Positions 1-6,237 of a stretch of DNA of 64,000 nucleotides are shown here, piece by piece. The number at the start of each line of letters is the position of its first letter. Positions within the stretch are counted from its first letter, which is position 1. The position numbers were made by a program, and so were the translations under genes. Source of the stretch: Polaribacter irgensii 23-P (GTDB taxonomy: Bacteria; Bacteroidota; Bacteroidia; Flavobacteriales; Flavobacteriaceae). The DNA lies in NCBI RefSeq assembly GCF_000153225.1, contig NZ_CH724148.1, positions 686,640 through 750,639 on the forward strand, given 5' to 3'. Under the pieces are notes generated by a model. That model saw only the letters and a list, made by a program, of their open reading frames with translations, had not been told where the DNA came from and made no database searches.

Positions 1-872
1 AAATTGCCACTAAAAATGGCATTTACACCTCCAGAAAAACTCATATAATCTCGAAACGTAAATGTTTTTTCGCCTGTATTATTGATGTTTCCTATAAAAT
101 TTACATTCGTTTTTGGTGCATAGTAGAAAAGGTTTGCACTGGTTTTATAAAAATCTTCATTGCCTTTTCCGGCTTCCACATCACCAAAAACAAAACGTTT
201 TTTATCTTCTTTTAATTTGATGTTCATTGCCATTTCATCAGAATCTGTGAGTCCTTTTAAAAAAGCCACTTCGTTGTAATTGTCGATGACTTCTACATTG
301 CCCACGGCATCTGCAGGAATGTTTTCTACGGCAAGTTTCGAGTTCCCACCAAAAAACTTTTTACCATCTACTAGCATTTGGGTTACTTTTTTGCCCTGTA
401 CCGTAACCGTTCCGTTTTTATCGACTTCAACGCCTGGGAATTTTTTTAAAACATTTTTTAGTTTTCGCTCAGAACCATCTATAAATTTAGACGTTTTGTA
501 AGTTGTAGTATCTCCTTTAACGGTTACGGGCATCTCAATCACAATCTCATCTAAACTTTCTGAAGATTCTTTTAAAATAAAATCTTTTTGAGCGCCTTTT
601 AAAGCTATAAATTGATAGGCTAACGGCTTATAACCCAAATAAGAAATACTAATATTAATGGTATCTCCTTTTGCCAATTGCAAACGATAAAAACCCTCGT
701 TATCTGTAATAGCAAATTGCAAGTTTTTAGAGATATCTTTGGGTTTTGCAATGACATTTGCATACGGCATTGGATTTTGTAAACTGTCTTTTACCGATCC
801 GCTTAATGTTACTTTCTGAGAAAACACAGAAAATGAAATAAGCAATAAAATAAATAGGAGGTTCTTTTTCAT
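1..872 (-). CDS. TonB-receptor-like outer-membrane protein, partial (N-terminal part)
   Basis: The reading frame is open from an ATG at 872 to the window edge, so only about the first 290 residues are visible. A signal peptide (MKKNLLFILLLISFSVFS) is followed by a carboxypeptidase-regulatory-like beta-sandwich (about residues 20-95) and a plug-like region (about 105-220) with the string GVEVDKNGTVTVQGKKV and an LVDGKKFF element typical of Bacteroidota outer-membrane beta-barrel proteins of the TonB receptor type. The start of a barrel follows. It is the last visible gene of a minus-strand array of three GLPGLI modules and begins about 30 bases after the last GLPGLI gene, so it is probably co-transcribed. 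This suggests that the outer-membrane protein exports, imports or anchors something made by those modules. The substrate cannot be inferred. Confidence 0.85.
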   Translation of the reverse strand, partial: MKKNLLFILLLISFSVFSQKVTLSGSVKDSLQNPMPYANVIAKPKDISKNLQFAITDNEGFYRLQLAKGDTINISISYLGYKPLAYQFIALKGAQKDFILKESSESLDEIVIEMPVTVKGDTTTYKTSKFIDGSERKLKNVLKKFPGVEVDKNGTVTVQGKKVTQMLVDGKKFFGGNSKLAVENIPADAVGNVEVIDNYNEVAFLKGLTDSDEMAMNIKLKEDKKRFVFGDVEAGKGNEDFYKTSANLFYYAPKTNVNFIGNINNTGEKTFTFRDYMSFSGGVNAIFSGN

Positions 873-902
873 AAATAATATCAATTATTTTTAATCTCAA
901 AA

Positions 903-1634
903 TTAATTTTTTCTATTTTCATACATTTTTTTACTAAGAATATTGAATTCTTCTAAAGTTATTTTTTTCCCTTTAGAAGGTTTTTTAATCTCAACATTCT
1001 TATTCATCAAATTTATTTTAGATGCTTTAATTATTAAATTACCTTCTTGTAATTCTAATATTAAACCGGGTAAACCGTTGAATTCATTAGGACCAAAATT
1101 ATAGGGTAGTTCTGTTGTATACCAAGCTATAACCTCTACTTTATTTTTTCCTTTTGAATTTTCTACCTCTTTAAAAGTGGTAGCTTTGTAACAAACATAA
1201 CTATCTATTTTTTTTCTTTCTTGAGTTAATTCCCATTCTACTTGTGAAACATCAACAATAAACAGTTGCCCGTAAGCTTCTTTTTGGTTTAAAGTTTCTT
1301 TTGTTTTTTTATTTGTGTAATAAGAACCATTTCCCATCATTATTCTAGTAAAATTAATCTTTTTCTCATTTATTTTAAGTCTTTTTTCTTCTTCGAAAAT
1401 AGATTCATTCTTACTAAATTTCAACTTAAAATTAATACTTTTTTGATTTTTCATATTAGAAATTATCATCTTTTTCATATTTTCCGATCCTTTAATTTTT
1501 TTAGCGATTGAATCTAATTTACTTTCATTTACTAACATATTTACTTCATAGTTTATTTCACCAGTATAAATTTGTTTTTGGCTGTATGAGTTAATACTTA
1601 ATAAAAAGTAAGCATAAATAATTAAAATTTTCAT
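903..1634 (-). CDS. GLPGLI family protein (module C)
   Basis: A secreted protein of about 243 residues. The start is placed at the ATG at 1634, because there the protein opens directly with a signal peptide (MKILIIYAYFLLSINSYS); a longer reading frame upstream only adds a charged tail in front of it. The family-defining motif GLPGLILELQEG lies near residue 190, preceded by the usual AWYTTELPYNFGP segment. The GLPGLI family (TIGR01200) is widespread in Bacteroidota and has no established function. It follows the frameshifted peptide gene C and a strong hairpin, and precedes the TonB-receptor-like gene. It is one of three paralogues in 3.4 kb, all sharing an ELTQE-(7)-G(Y)xCYKAT-like middle section. 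Confidence 0.9.
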   Translation of the reverse strand: MKILIIYAYFLLSINSYSQKQIYTGEINYEVNMLVNESKLDSIAKKIKGSENMKKMIISNMKNQKSINFKLKFSKNESIFEEEKRLKINEKKINFTRIMMGNGSYYTNKKTKETLNQKEAYGQLFIVDVSQVEWELTQERKKIDSYVCYKATTFKEVENSKGKNKVEVIAWYTTELPYNFGPNEFNGLPGLILELQEGNLIIKASKINLMNKNVEIKKPSKGKKITLEEFNILSKKMYENRKN

Positions 1635-1655
1635 TTTTTGTTTTTTGTTTTTAAA

Positions 1656-1682
1656 ATTGAGGCACTTTGTTAGTGCCTCAAT
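1656..1682 (-). promoter_or_regulatory. Intercistronic hairpin of module C
   Basis: Perfect 11-bp stem (1656-1666 with 1672-1682) and a 5-base loop, read on the minus strand as ATTGAGGCACT-loop-AGTGCCTCAAT and followed by TTTTAAAAAC. It stands between the peptide gene and its GLPGLI gene, the same place as in the other two modules. It could be a leaky terminator or an mRNA-stabilising processing site that sets the peptide/GLPGLI ratio. Confidence 0.6.
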
Positions 1683-1691
1683 CAATTATCT

Positions 1692-1723
1692 AATAAGCTT
1701 TAAATTTCAATTTAAAGCTTATT
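1692..1723. repeat. Perfect 15-bp inverted repeat with 2-base loop
   Basis: AATAAGCTTTAAATT (1692-1706) and its exact complement (1709-1723) with a TC loop, just after the stop of the frameshifted peptide gene C and 10 bases before the next hairpin on the minus strand. It is AT-rich. It may be a first, stronger stop for transcription of the peptide, or a recombination scar. No such element exists in the other two modules. Confidence 0.6.
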
Positions 1724-1731
1724 CTCTTTTT

Positions 1732-1978
1732 TTAATTCATACAAGTATCGTATGCTGCTGCCCAAACATTGTGACGTTGTTCATATGTCATTGTACGTCC
1801 CTCTGAACTTGCCAAAGCATCAGAAAATCTTTCAGTCAAATCAGCAGACTCCCAACAACCAAATAAGGCCATATCGTTGGTTAAAGTTTCTTTGTTCGAT
1901 GTTGTTGCATTCCTTAAAGTACTTCCTGTTACTAAAAATAACAGCTCCTAAAAATAGCATCTTTTTAGCCTATTCCAT
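1732..1978 (-). pseudogene. Small secreted Cys peptide, module C, frameshifted
   Basis: Degraded paralogue of the intact peptide gene at 2765-3025. Reading on the minus strand from the ATG at 1978, which overlaps the stop of the upstream GLPGLI gene (TAATG), there is an early TAG two codons later, then a signal-peptide-like run KKMLFLGAVI. A run of five T's then shifts the frame by one base. Removing one T restores LVTGSTLRNATTSNKETL and an open frame to the TAA at 1732. The mature part would be about 55 residues with a Cys near its start (FGCWES) and a Cys third from the end (AYDTCMN), matching the layout of its siblings. Total length is 82 codons plus one base, as expected for a single-base insertion. 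Restart at the internal ATG after KK would still meet the frameshift. Confidence 0.75.
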
Positions 1979-2703
1979 TAATTACCAAACACGCTTTTTT
2001 TGGCTTTTTTTATAATTTGTGTGTATTCTTTTGTTGTAACTATTTTCCCATCTTTTGGAACTTTAATTTCAAGCTCATTCTCTGGATTTAATATAATTTT
2101 AGTTGCTTTAAAAATAATTTTTCCTTCTTCTAATTCTAAAATTAAACCTGGTAAACCATATTCTCCTTTTGGCCCAAAACTAATGGGAATAGAAGGTGCA
2201 TACCAAGCAATAACCTTTCCGTTACTTCTTGTGCCTTTATAGCAGCCAAACCCATTTATTATTTTGGTTTCTTGAGTTAATTTCCATTCTAAAAATGTGT
2301 TAGGATAAATAAAACATTCCCCAAGTGCTCCACAATCTTTAATTAAGTATGATTTTAAGTTGGTATTGTAATAATATTCTTTTGAACCACCACTTACTGT
2401 TTCTAGAACTTTTTGTGCCAAATCTTTATCCCCTAAACTTAATTTATCTTCAACTTTAAATAAACCCTTTCCATCAGAAAAAACTAATTTTGATTTAATG
2501 GAATTTGTATTTTGGAAGATTTTATCAAGAGATTTAACAAGACCTTTGCTCTTTATTTTTTCTCTTTTATTTGTCATGTATTCCTTTAATTTTTTACTAT
2601 TAATTTCAGACTCGTAATGTATTATTCCCGAAGAATTTGATTGAGAAAAAAATCCTGTAGTAAAAAAGAAGAAAAGTAATAATTGTGTTTTTAATAAATT
2701 CAT
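1978..2703 (-). CDS. GLPGLI family protein (module B)
   Basis: 241 residues, opening with a signal peptide (MNLLKTQLLLFFFFTTGFFS). The core motif GLPGLILELEEG lies near residue 185, after AWYAPSIPISFGP; WKLTQETK and GFGCYKGT precede it. It is a predicted periplasmic or outer-membrane-associated protein of the functionally unassigned GLPGLI family. Its stop overlaps the start of peptide pseudogene C (TAATG), which suggests the modules were built as one translationally coupled polycistron. A 10-bp hairpin separates it from the intact peptide gene upstream. Confidence 0.92.
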   Translation of the reverse strand: MNLLKTQLLLFFFFTTGFFSQSNSSGIIHYESEINSKKLKEYMTNKREKIKSKGLVKSLDKIFQNTNSIKSKLVFSDGKGLFKVEDKLSLGDKDLAQKVLETVSGGSKEYYYNTNLKSYLIKDCGALGECFIYPNTFLEWKLTQETKIINGFGCYKGTRSNGKVIAWYAPSIPISFGPKGEYGLPGLILELEEGKIIFKATKIILNPENELEIKVPKDGKIVTTKEYTQIIKKAKKSVFGN

Positions 2704-2721
2704 TTTAAAAGTTTTTATAGA

Positions 2722-2749
2722 ATGCCCAGAGTTTTTGACCTCTGGGCAT
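2722..2749 (-). promoter_or_regulatory. Intercistronic hairpin of module B
   Basis: Ten-base-pair stem (2722-2731 with 2740-2749; core TGCCCAGAG/CTCTGGGCA) and an 8-base loop. It lies between the intact peptide gene and the GLPGLI gene of module B. The minus strand after it reads TCTATAAAAAC, so the U tract is weak and a leaky terminator or processing site fits better than a full stop. Confidence 0.6.
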
Positions 2750-2764
2750 AAAAATTAAATAAAA

Positions 2765-3025
2765 TTAACACCTAGCTGCGCGACATGCAGTATAAAAATT
2801 TCCGTATAACTCCATCAATTCGCCGCCTGCTCCTCTATCATCGTGATCTTCTGCCATAGCCAAGGCTCCTGCTCTTAAGTCTGCAACGCAATCGCTACAA
2901 TTATTTTGTTCCAAAACTTCTGTAACTTTCATTAAATTAATAAATAATTCATCATTAGAATTCGCATTCATTAAAGTAGTTCCTGTTGCTAGCACAAAGA
3001 CTAGACTTAAAATTAACTTTTTCAT
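2765..3025 (-). CDS. Small secreted Cys-rich peptide (module B, intact)
   Basis: 86 residues with a clear signal peptide (MKKLILSLVFVLATGTTLMNA), leaving a mature peptide of about 65 residues. The mature part has a Cys pair near its middle (NNCSDCVADL), a Gly/Asp-rich turn (DHDDRGAGGEL) and a Tyr/aromatic-rich tail with two Cys (NFYTACRAARC, ending on Cys). It is the only intact copy of three; the copies at 1732-1978 and 4294-4488 share the signal peptide and the C-terminal Cys but are broken. I do not recognise the family. The pattern of a secreted short peptide with Cys at both ends resembles disulfide-stabilised bacteriocin-like or extracellular signal peptides, but that is inference only. 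Confidence 0.75.
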   Translation of the reverse strand: MKKLILSLVFVLATGTTLMNANSNDELFINLMKVTEVLEQNNCSDCVADLRAGALAMAEDHDDRGAGGELMELYGNFYTACRAARC

Positions 3026-3501
3026 TATAATGTATTTTAAAACCCAATTATATTTTTAGGCTTATTTATTAATAAATATTTAGAATTTTATATGAATACA
3101 CAAGTTTAAAATTCTCTAAAAACTTTTAGAAAAAGGGTTCGTTTTGCAAGACTTCCGCTGTTTGTTGTTGTTTATTTACGCATACATTTATTTAGTAATT
3201 TTTATATTTCTTAATTCCGCAAACGGAGGTTTTTTTTACTTTTGATACAATTTAAAAACGGCCAACCAAAATTGTGTTTAGCAGCACAACAAATCTTCAA
3301 AAGGTATATTTCCCTTCAAATAAAGCTGTTAAAGGTGTTTCTAATAATTTAGACGTATCGATATTCATAAGTATCGACTATTTTTATTCCTTTTTACAGC
3401 AGGGTATTTCTCTACTATTTCTTTAGACTGCTGTTTTTTATTTTATTATTACTAGTTATTGCTGACTTTTCTAAAATTTCGTCCTATTTTTCTCCGCTAA
3501 T
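3026..3501. other. Leader region of module B, no gene
   Basis: 476 bases without a supported gene. They hold the upstream region of the intact peptide gene, most of which (3057-3381) is duplicated upstream of module A. At 3396-3402 and 3428-3434 an inverted repeat (ACAGCAG/CTGCTGT, 25-base spacer) lies just downstream of the module A GLPGLI stop. I see no convincing TAnnTTTG promoter box on the minus strand here. Confidence 0.6.
3057..3381. repeat. Long direct repeat, copy 1 (upstream of module B)
   Basis: About 325 bases that match 4520-4871 along their length, including long identical stretches such as the one containing TTCCGCAAACGGAGG and TTTTGATACAATTTAAAAAC. It sits at the same distance from the peptide start codon as copy 2, so the whole module with its leader was duplicated. 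Confidence 0.85.
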
Positions 3502-4242
3502 TTATAAACCTTTACTTTTTTTTAATTTTTGCATTGTTGATGATGCCATCTCATGATATTCCTTTTCAGACACCTTAATTCCTTTAATTGGTTTTTCTAT
3601 TTTTATTACTTCTTTAGCATTTAACGTAATTTTTTTAGCATAGTAAATTTTCTTGTAAACCTCTAGCTCCAAAATTAAACCAGGTAAACCATCATATCCT
3701 AAAGGCCCTAAAGAAATTGGTATTTTTGTAGTAAACCAAGCAGCAATTAATTGTTTTCTCCCTTTTGTATTCACAATAATTTCTGTTGTGGCTTTGATAC
3801 AATTATAACCTCCTATGTTTTTACTTTCCTTTTGTATTTTCCATATTAACTTGGGTTTGGTAATTAAAAATAATTCACCAAAAGCATTTAATTGTAAAAT
3901 ACGTTTCTCTTTATTATAATAAATCCCTTTATCATAAGTACTTATAGAACTATATGGATTTCTATGATTCTCTGATTCTAATATTGGTTTTAAATAAAAA
4001 TAACTTTCATTATTCTTAAAGTTTAATTCAAAAACTAATTTCTTTTCTTCATCAGAAATTATTTCTCTCACTTTTAAAAATCTTCTATGTTTTTCTGGGT
4101 TTTCTTTTAATCTAATTGAATCAGTTTTCGATAAAATTTGAGTTTTAGGTTTTTTACCATAAATTACTCTACCTTTTAAATCTTGGGAAGTTACTGAGGT
4201 TATAAAAAGAAATAAAAAAGCACTTGTTAAATATATTTTCAT
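3502..4242 (-). CDS. GLPGLI family protein (module A)
   Basis: 246 residues beginning with a signal peptide (MKIYLTSAFLFLFITSVTS). The signature GLPGLILELEV lies near residue 183, preceded by AAWFTTKIPISLGPLGYD; WKIQKESK and GYNCIKATT mark the same middle section as in the two paralogues. The C-terminus is Lys-rich (MQKLKKSKGL). It is the most divergent of the three copies. Upstream is a hairpin and then the peptide pseudogene A. No function is known for the family. Confidence 0.92.
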   Translation of the reverse strand: MKIYLTSAFLFLFITSVTSQDLKGRVIYGKKPKTQILSKTDSIRLKENPEKHRRFLKVREIISDEEKKLVFELNFKNNESYFYLKPILESENHRNPYSSISTYDKGIYYNKEKRILQLNAFGELFLITKPKLIWKIQKESKNIGGYNCIKATTEIIVNTKGRKQLIAAWFTTKIPISLGPLGYDGLPGLILELEVYKKIYYAKKITLNAKEVIKIEKPIKGIKVSEKEYHEMASSTMQKLKKSKGL

Positions 4243-4264
4243 TTTATTATATTTTTAAAATTAA

Positions 4265-4286
4265 AAGAGGTGACGAATCACCTCTT
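4265..4286 (-). promoter_or_regulatory. Intercistronic hairpin of module A
   Basis: Nine-base-pair perfect stem (AAGAGGTGA 4265-4273 with 4278-4286) and a CGAA loop. It lies immediately after the stop of peptide pseudogene A and before the GLPGLI gene, with TTTAATTTT following on the minus strand. The position is the same as in modules B and C although the stem sequence differs, which argues for a conserved structural role. Confidence 0.6.
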
Positions 4287-4293
4287 AAACTTA

Positions 4294-4488
4294 TTATGTA
4301 CACCAATGTGTATAATATCTATTCATCATTTCCCATTCTCTAGTCTCATCTCCACCACCTTCTTCAGTCCCAAAATCCCAAGCTTCCTGAAAACAATCTC
4401 GATCCATTGGAGTACTAGAATTAGTAGCATTCATTCAAGTACTTTCTGTTGCTAGCACAAAAACTAGACTTCATAATAACTTTTTCAC
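4294..4488 (-). pseudogene. Small secreted Cys peptide, module A, with two in-frame stops
   Basis: Aligned codon by codon with the intact gene at 2765-3025, this copy starts with GTG where the other has ATG, and the signal peptide reads VKKLL-stop-SLVFVLATEST-stop-MNAT. Both stops are TGA standing where the intact gene has TTA. After the second stop a 46-residue frame runs to TAA at 4294: MNATNSSTPMDRDCFQEAWD, then an acidic Gly-rich turn and an aromatic tail MMNRYYTHWCT. A Cys near the start and a Cys next to last are kept. The mature peptide is thus intact while the secretion signal is destroyed, so it cannot be exported in the usual way. Confidence 0.8.
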
Positions 4489-4519
4489 TTTGGGAAATTT
4501 TATAACCTCCTTTTTATTT

Positions 4520-4871
4520 AGGTTCGTTATTAATAATTTTTAGATCTTTAAATGAATACACAAGTTTAAAATTCTTCAAAAACTTTTAGAAAAAGGGTTA
4601 CTTTTGCAAGACTTCCTCTGTTTGTCCCGAGATACCGGGAATGTTTATTTACATAAGCATTTGTTTAAGTGATACATTTATTTAGTAATTTTTATATTTC
4701 TTAATTCCGCAAACGGAGGTTTTTTTTACTTTTGATACAATTTAAAAACGGCCAACCAGAATTGTATTTGTTAGCAGAACAAAGCTTCAAAAGAGCTATT
4801 TCACTTCAAATAAAGCTGTTAAAGGTGTTTCAAACAATGTATACGTATCGATACTTATTAGTATTAATTAC
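4520..4871. repeat. Long direct repeat, copy 2 (upstream of module A)
   Basis: Matches 3057-3381. It differs by point changes, by a palindromic insert (4625-4640) and by an extra stretch of about 15 bases near 4650-4665. It probably contains the promoter and leader of module A, and its conservation suggests either recent duplication or selection on a regulatory sequence. Confidence 0.85.
4625..4640. repeat. Short palindromic insert TCCCG-6-CGGGA
   Basis: TCCCGAGATACCGGGA is present here but absent at the matching point of repeat copy 1 (about 3165), where TGTTTG is followed directly by TTGTTTATT. Small palindromes of this kind behave like REP/MITE-like elements in many bacteria. No other copy was seen in the window. 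Confidence 0.5.
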
Positions 4872-5052
4872 TTTTTTATGACAACTTTTTATAAACTTAA
4901 AAAAAAGTTTTTAGCTACCAAAATAAAGAACCCTCCAATTCAGACTAGCTGGATTCAGGGAGTCCAAAAAGTACTGTTTTCAGGGAGTTCAAATCAGACC
5001 ACAGAATACTTAATATTTTTGTGTTGGGAAAATTTTTAAGATGCAAGAAAAA

Positions 5053-5079
5053 GAAGAAGAAGAAGAAGAAGAAGAAGAA
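5053..5079 (+). repeat. (GAA)9 microsatellite
   Basis: Nine uninterrupted GAA units, 46 bases before the GTG of the XRE remnant. A triplet repeat would not change a reading frame but can change spacing in a promoter or leader. Confidence 0.85.
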
Positions 5080-5124
5080 AAGATTTGCTGCAAAATCTAA
5101 TTATGCTACAATTTTAGAAAAATT

Positions 5125-5379
5125 GTGGCTACCAGAAAGCATCCTGGAGTTGGCCAAAGAACCATAGTAGATCAGACTAAAATAGGTGAAAGCGGCTATT
5201 TTAAAATAGAAAATGGAAGAACTAAATTAGATTTACAAGAACTCTTTGAAGTTTTAGGGCTCTTAGAAATAAGTCCTGAAGAACTTTTAAAAGAAATCAA
5301 CTACACTAAAGGCAAGGACTATAAAAAACCCAAAACTATAGTAGTTTTGGGTTTTTATTTTTTTACACGATTTTTCTAA
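5125..5379 (+). pseudogene. XRE-family HTH regulator remnant
   Basis: The frame contains the second half of a Cro/C1-type helix-turn-helix: ESGYFKIENGRTKLDLQELF and LEISPEELLKEI match the usual recognition helix, IENG turn and dimer-side helices. The first helices are missing or scrambled; the only start is a GTG after a TAA at 5098. At the 3' end the frame runs straight through a terminator hairpin (KKPKTIVVLGFYFF is encoded by the stem-loop), so the original stop has probably been lost by a frameshift (the sequence GACTATAAAAAA offers TAA in another frame). It is most likely a decayed regulator of the neighbouring array; a real, short GTG-started protein is possible but less likely. Confidence 0.5.
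5324..5358. terminator. Bidirectional terminator between XRE remnant and sdhB
   Basis: Long stem of AAAAACCCAAAACT pairing with AGTTTTGGGTTTTT around a short ATAGT loop, with T runs on both strands. It can end the succinate dehydrogenase transcript from the right and the remnant's transcript from the left. Confidence 0.75.
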
Positions 5380-5417
5380 AAAGAAAGATCGCTAGCAATA
5401 GAAGCGTACTGTGTATC

Positions 5418-6158
5418 TTAAATAGAAGCTTTCATAAGTTCTCTATTCATTCTTGCAATGTTGTCTAAAGAAATACCTTTTGGACATTCTACTTCACACG
5501 CACCAGTGTTTGTACAGTTTCCAAAGCCTTCTAAATCCATCTGCGCTACCATGTTTCGAACTCTGTCTGCCGCTTCCACTTGTCCTTGAGGTAAAAGTGC
5601 ATACTGAGATACTTTTGCACCCACAAAAAGCATTGCTGAACTATTTTTACAGGTAGCTACACAGGCACCACAACCAATACAAGTTGCTGCATCCATGGCA
5701 GTATCTGCTGCCTTTTTAGATATCAGAGTTGCGTTTGCATCTTGCGTATTTCCTGATGTATTCACAGAAATATATCCACCTGCGTGTTGAATTCTATCAA
5801 AAGCAGATCTGTTAACAACCAAATCTTTAATTACAGGAAACGCAGCAGCTCTCCATGGTTCAATAGTAATGGTATCACCATCCTTGAACATTCTCATGTG
5901 CAATTGACAGGTAGTAACCCCTCTGTCTGGTCCGTGTGCTTCACCATTGATATACATAGAGCACATTCCGCAAATTCCCTCTCTACAGTCGTGATCGAAA
6001 GCCACAGGCTCGTCTCCAGCGTTTACTAGCTGCTCGTTCAAGACGTCCATCATTTCTAAGAAAGACATGCTTCCTGAAATTTCAGTCACCTTGTAATCAA
6101 CCATTTTTCCTTTGTCTTTTGCGTCTACTTGACGCCAAATCTTAAGTGTTAAGTCCAT
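5418..6158 (-). CDS. sdhB: Succinate dehydrogenase/fumarate reductase iron-sulfur subunit
   Basis: 246 residues, the normal length for the Bacteroidota enzyme. The [2Fe-2S] cluster ligands are C58, C63, C66 (CREGICGMC) and C84. The C-terminal ferredoxin-like part has C160-x2-C163-x2-C166-x3-C170 ([11 protein letters not shown]) and C215, C221, C225 ([14 protein letters not shown]) for the [4Fe-4S] and [3Fe-4S] clusters. It carries electrons from the flavin of SdhA to the quinone site in the membrane subunit. It is the last gene of the three-gene minus-strand operon cytochrome b-sdhA-sdhB, 79 bases after sdhA. Confidence 0.97.
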   Translation of the reverse strand: MDLTLKIWRQVDAKDKGKMVDYKVTEISGSMSFLEMMDVLNEQLVNAGDEPVAFDHDCREGICGMCSMYINGEAHGPDRGVTTCQLHMRMFKDGDTITIEPWRAAAFPVIKDLVVNRSAFDRIQHAGGYISVNTSGNTQDANATLISKKAADTAMDAATCIGCGACVATCKNSSAMLFVGAKVSQYALLPQGQVEAADRVRNMVAQMDLEGFGNCTNTGACEVECPKGISLDNIARMNRELMKASI

Positions 6159-6237
6159 TTTATTTAGCTTTTGGTTTTTAGTTGTTTGTTGTTAGTTTTT
6201 GTTTCCATAAACTAGCAACCTTCAACCATAAACTATA

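Larger units (their letters stand above)
4489..5124. other. Leader of module A and junction, no gene
   Basis: 636 bases without a supported gene. Contents: the second copy of the long leader repeat (4520-4871), a 16-base palindromic insert (4625-4640), two copies of TTCAGGGAGTYCAAA (4954-4967 and 4979-4993), and a (GAA)9 run at 5053-5079 inside a 19-codon frame (MQEKEEEE...) that is too short and biased to call a gene. Confidence 0.6.

Noticed and set aside
280..501. Plus-strand frame of 73 codons
   Set aside because: It lies antisense to the TonB-receptor-like gene, whose frame has clear domain motifs; the product has no family features.
5041..5100. Short frame MQEKEEEE... as a start for the XRE gene
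   Set aside because: It is in frame but is closed by a TAA at 5098, and consists mainly of the (GAA)9 repeat.
3026..5124. CRISPR array or insertion sequence in the repetitive left end
   Set aside because: Only two long copies and no regular short repeats with spacers; no transposase frame and no terminal inverted repeats were seen.
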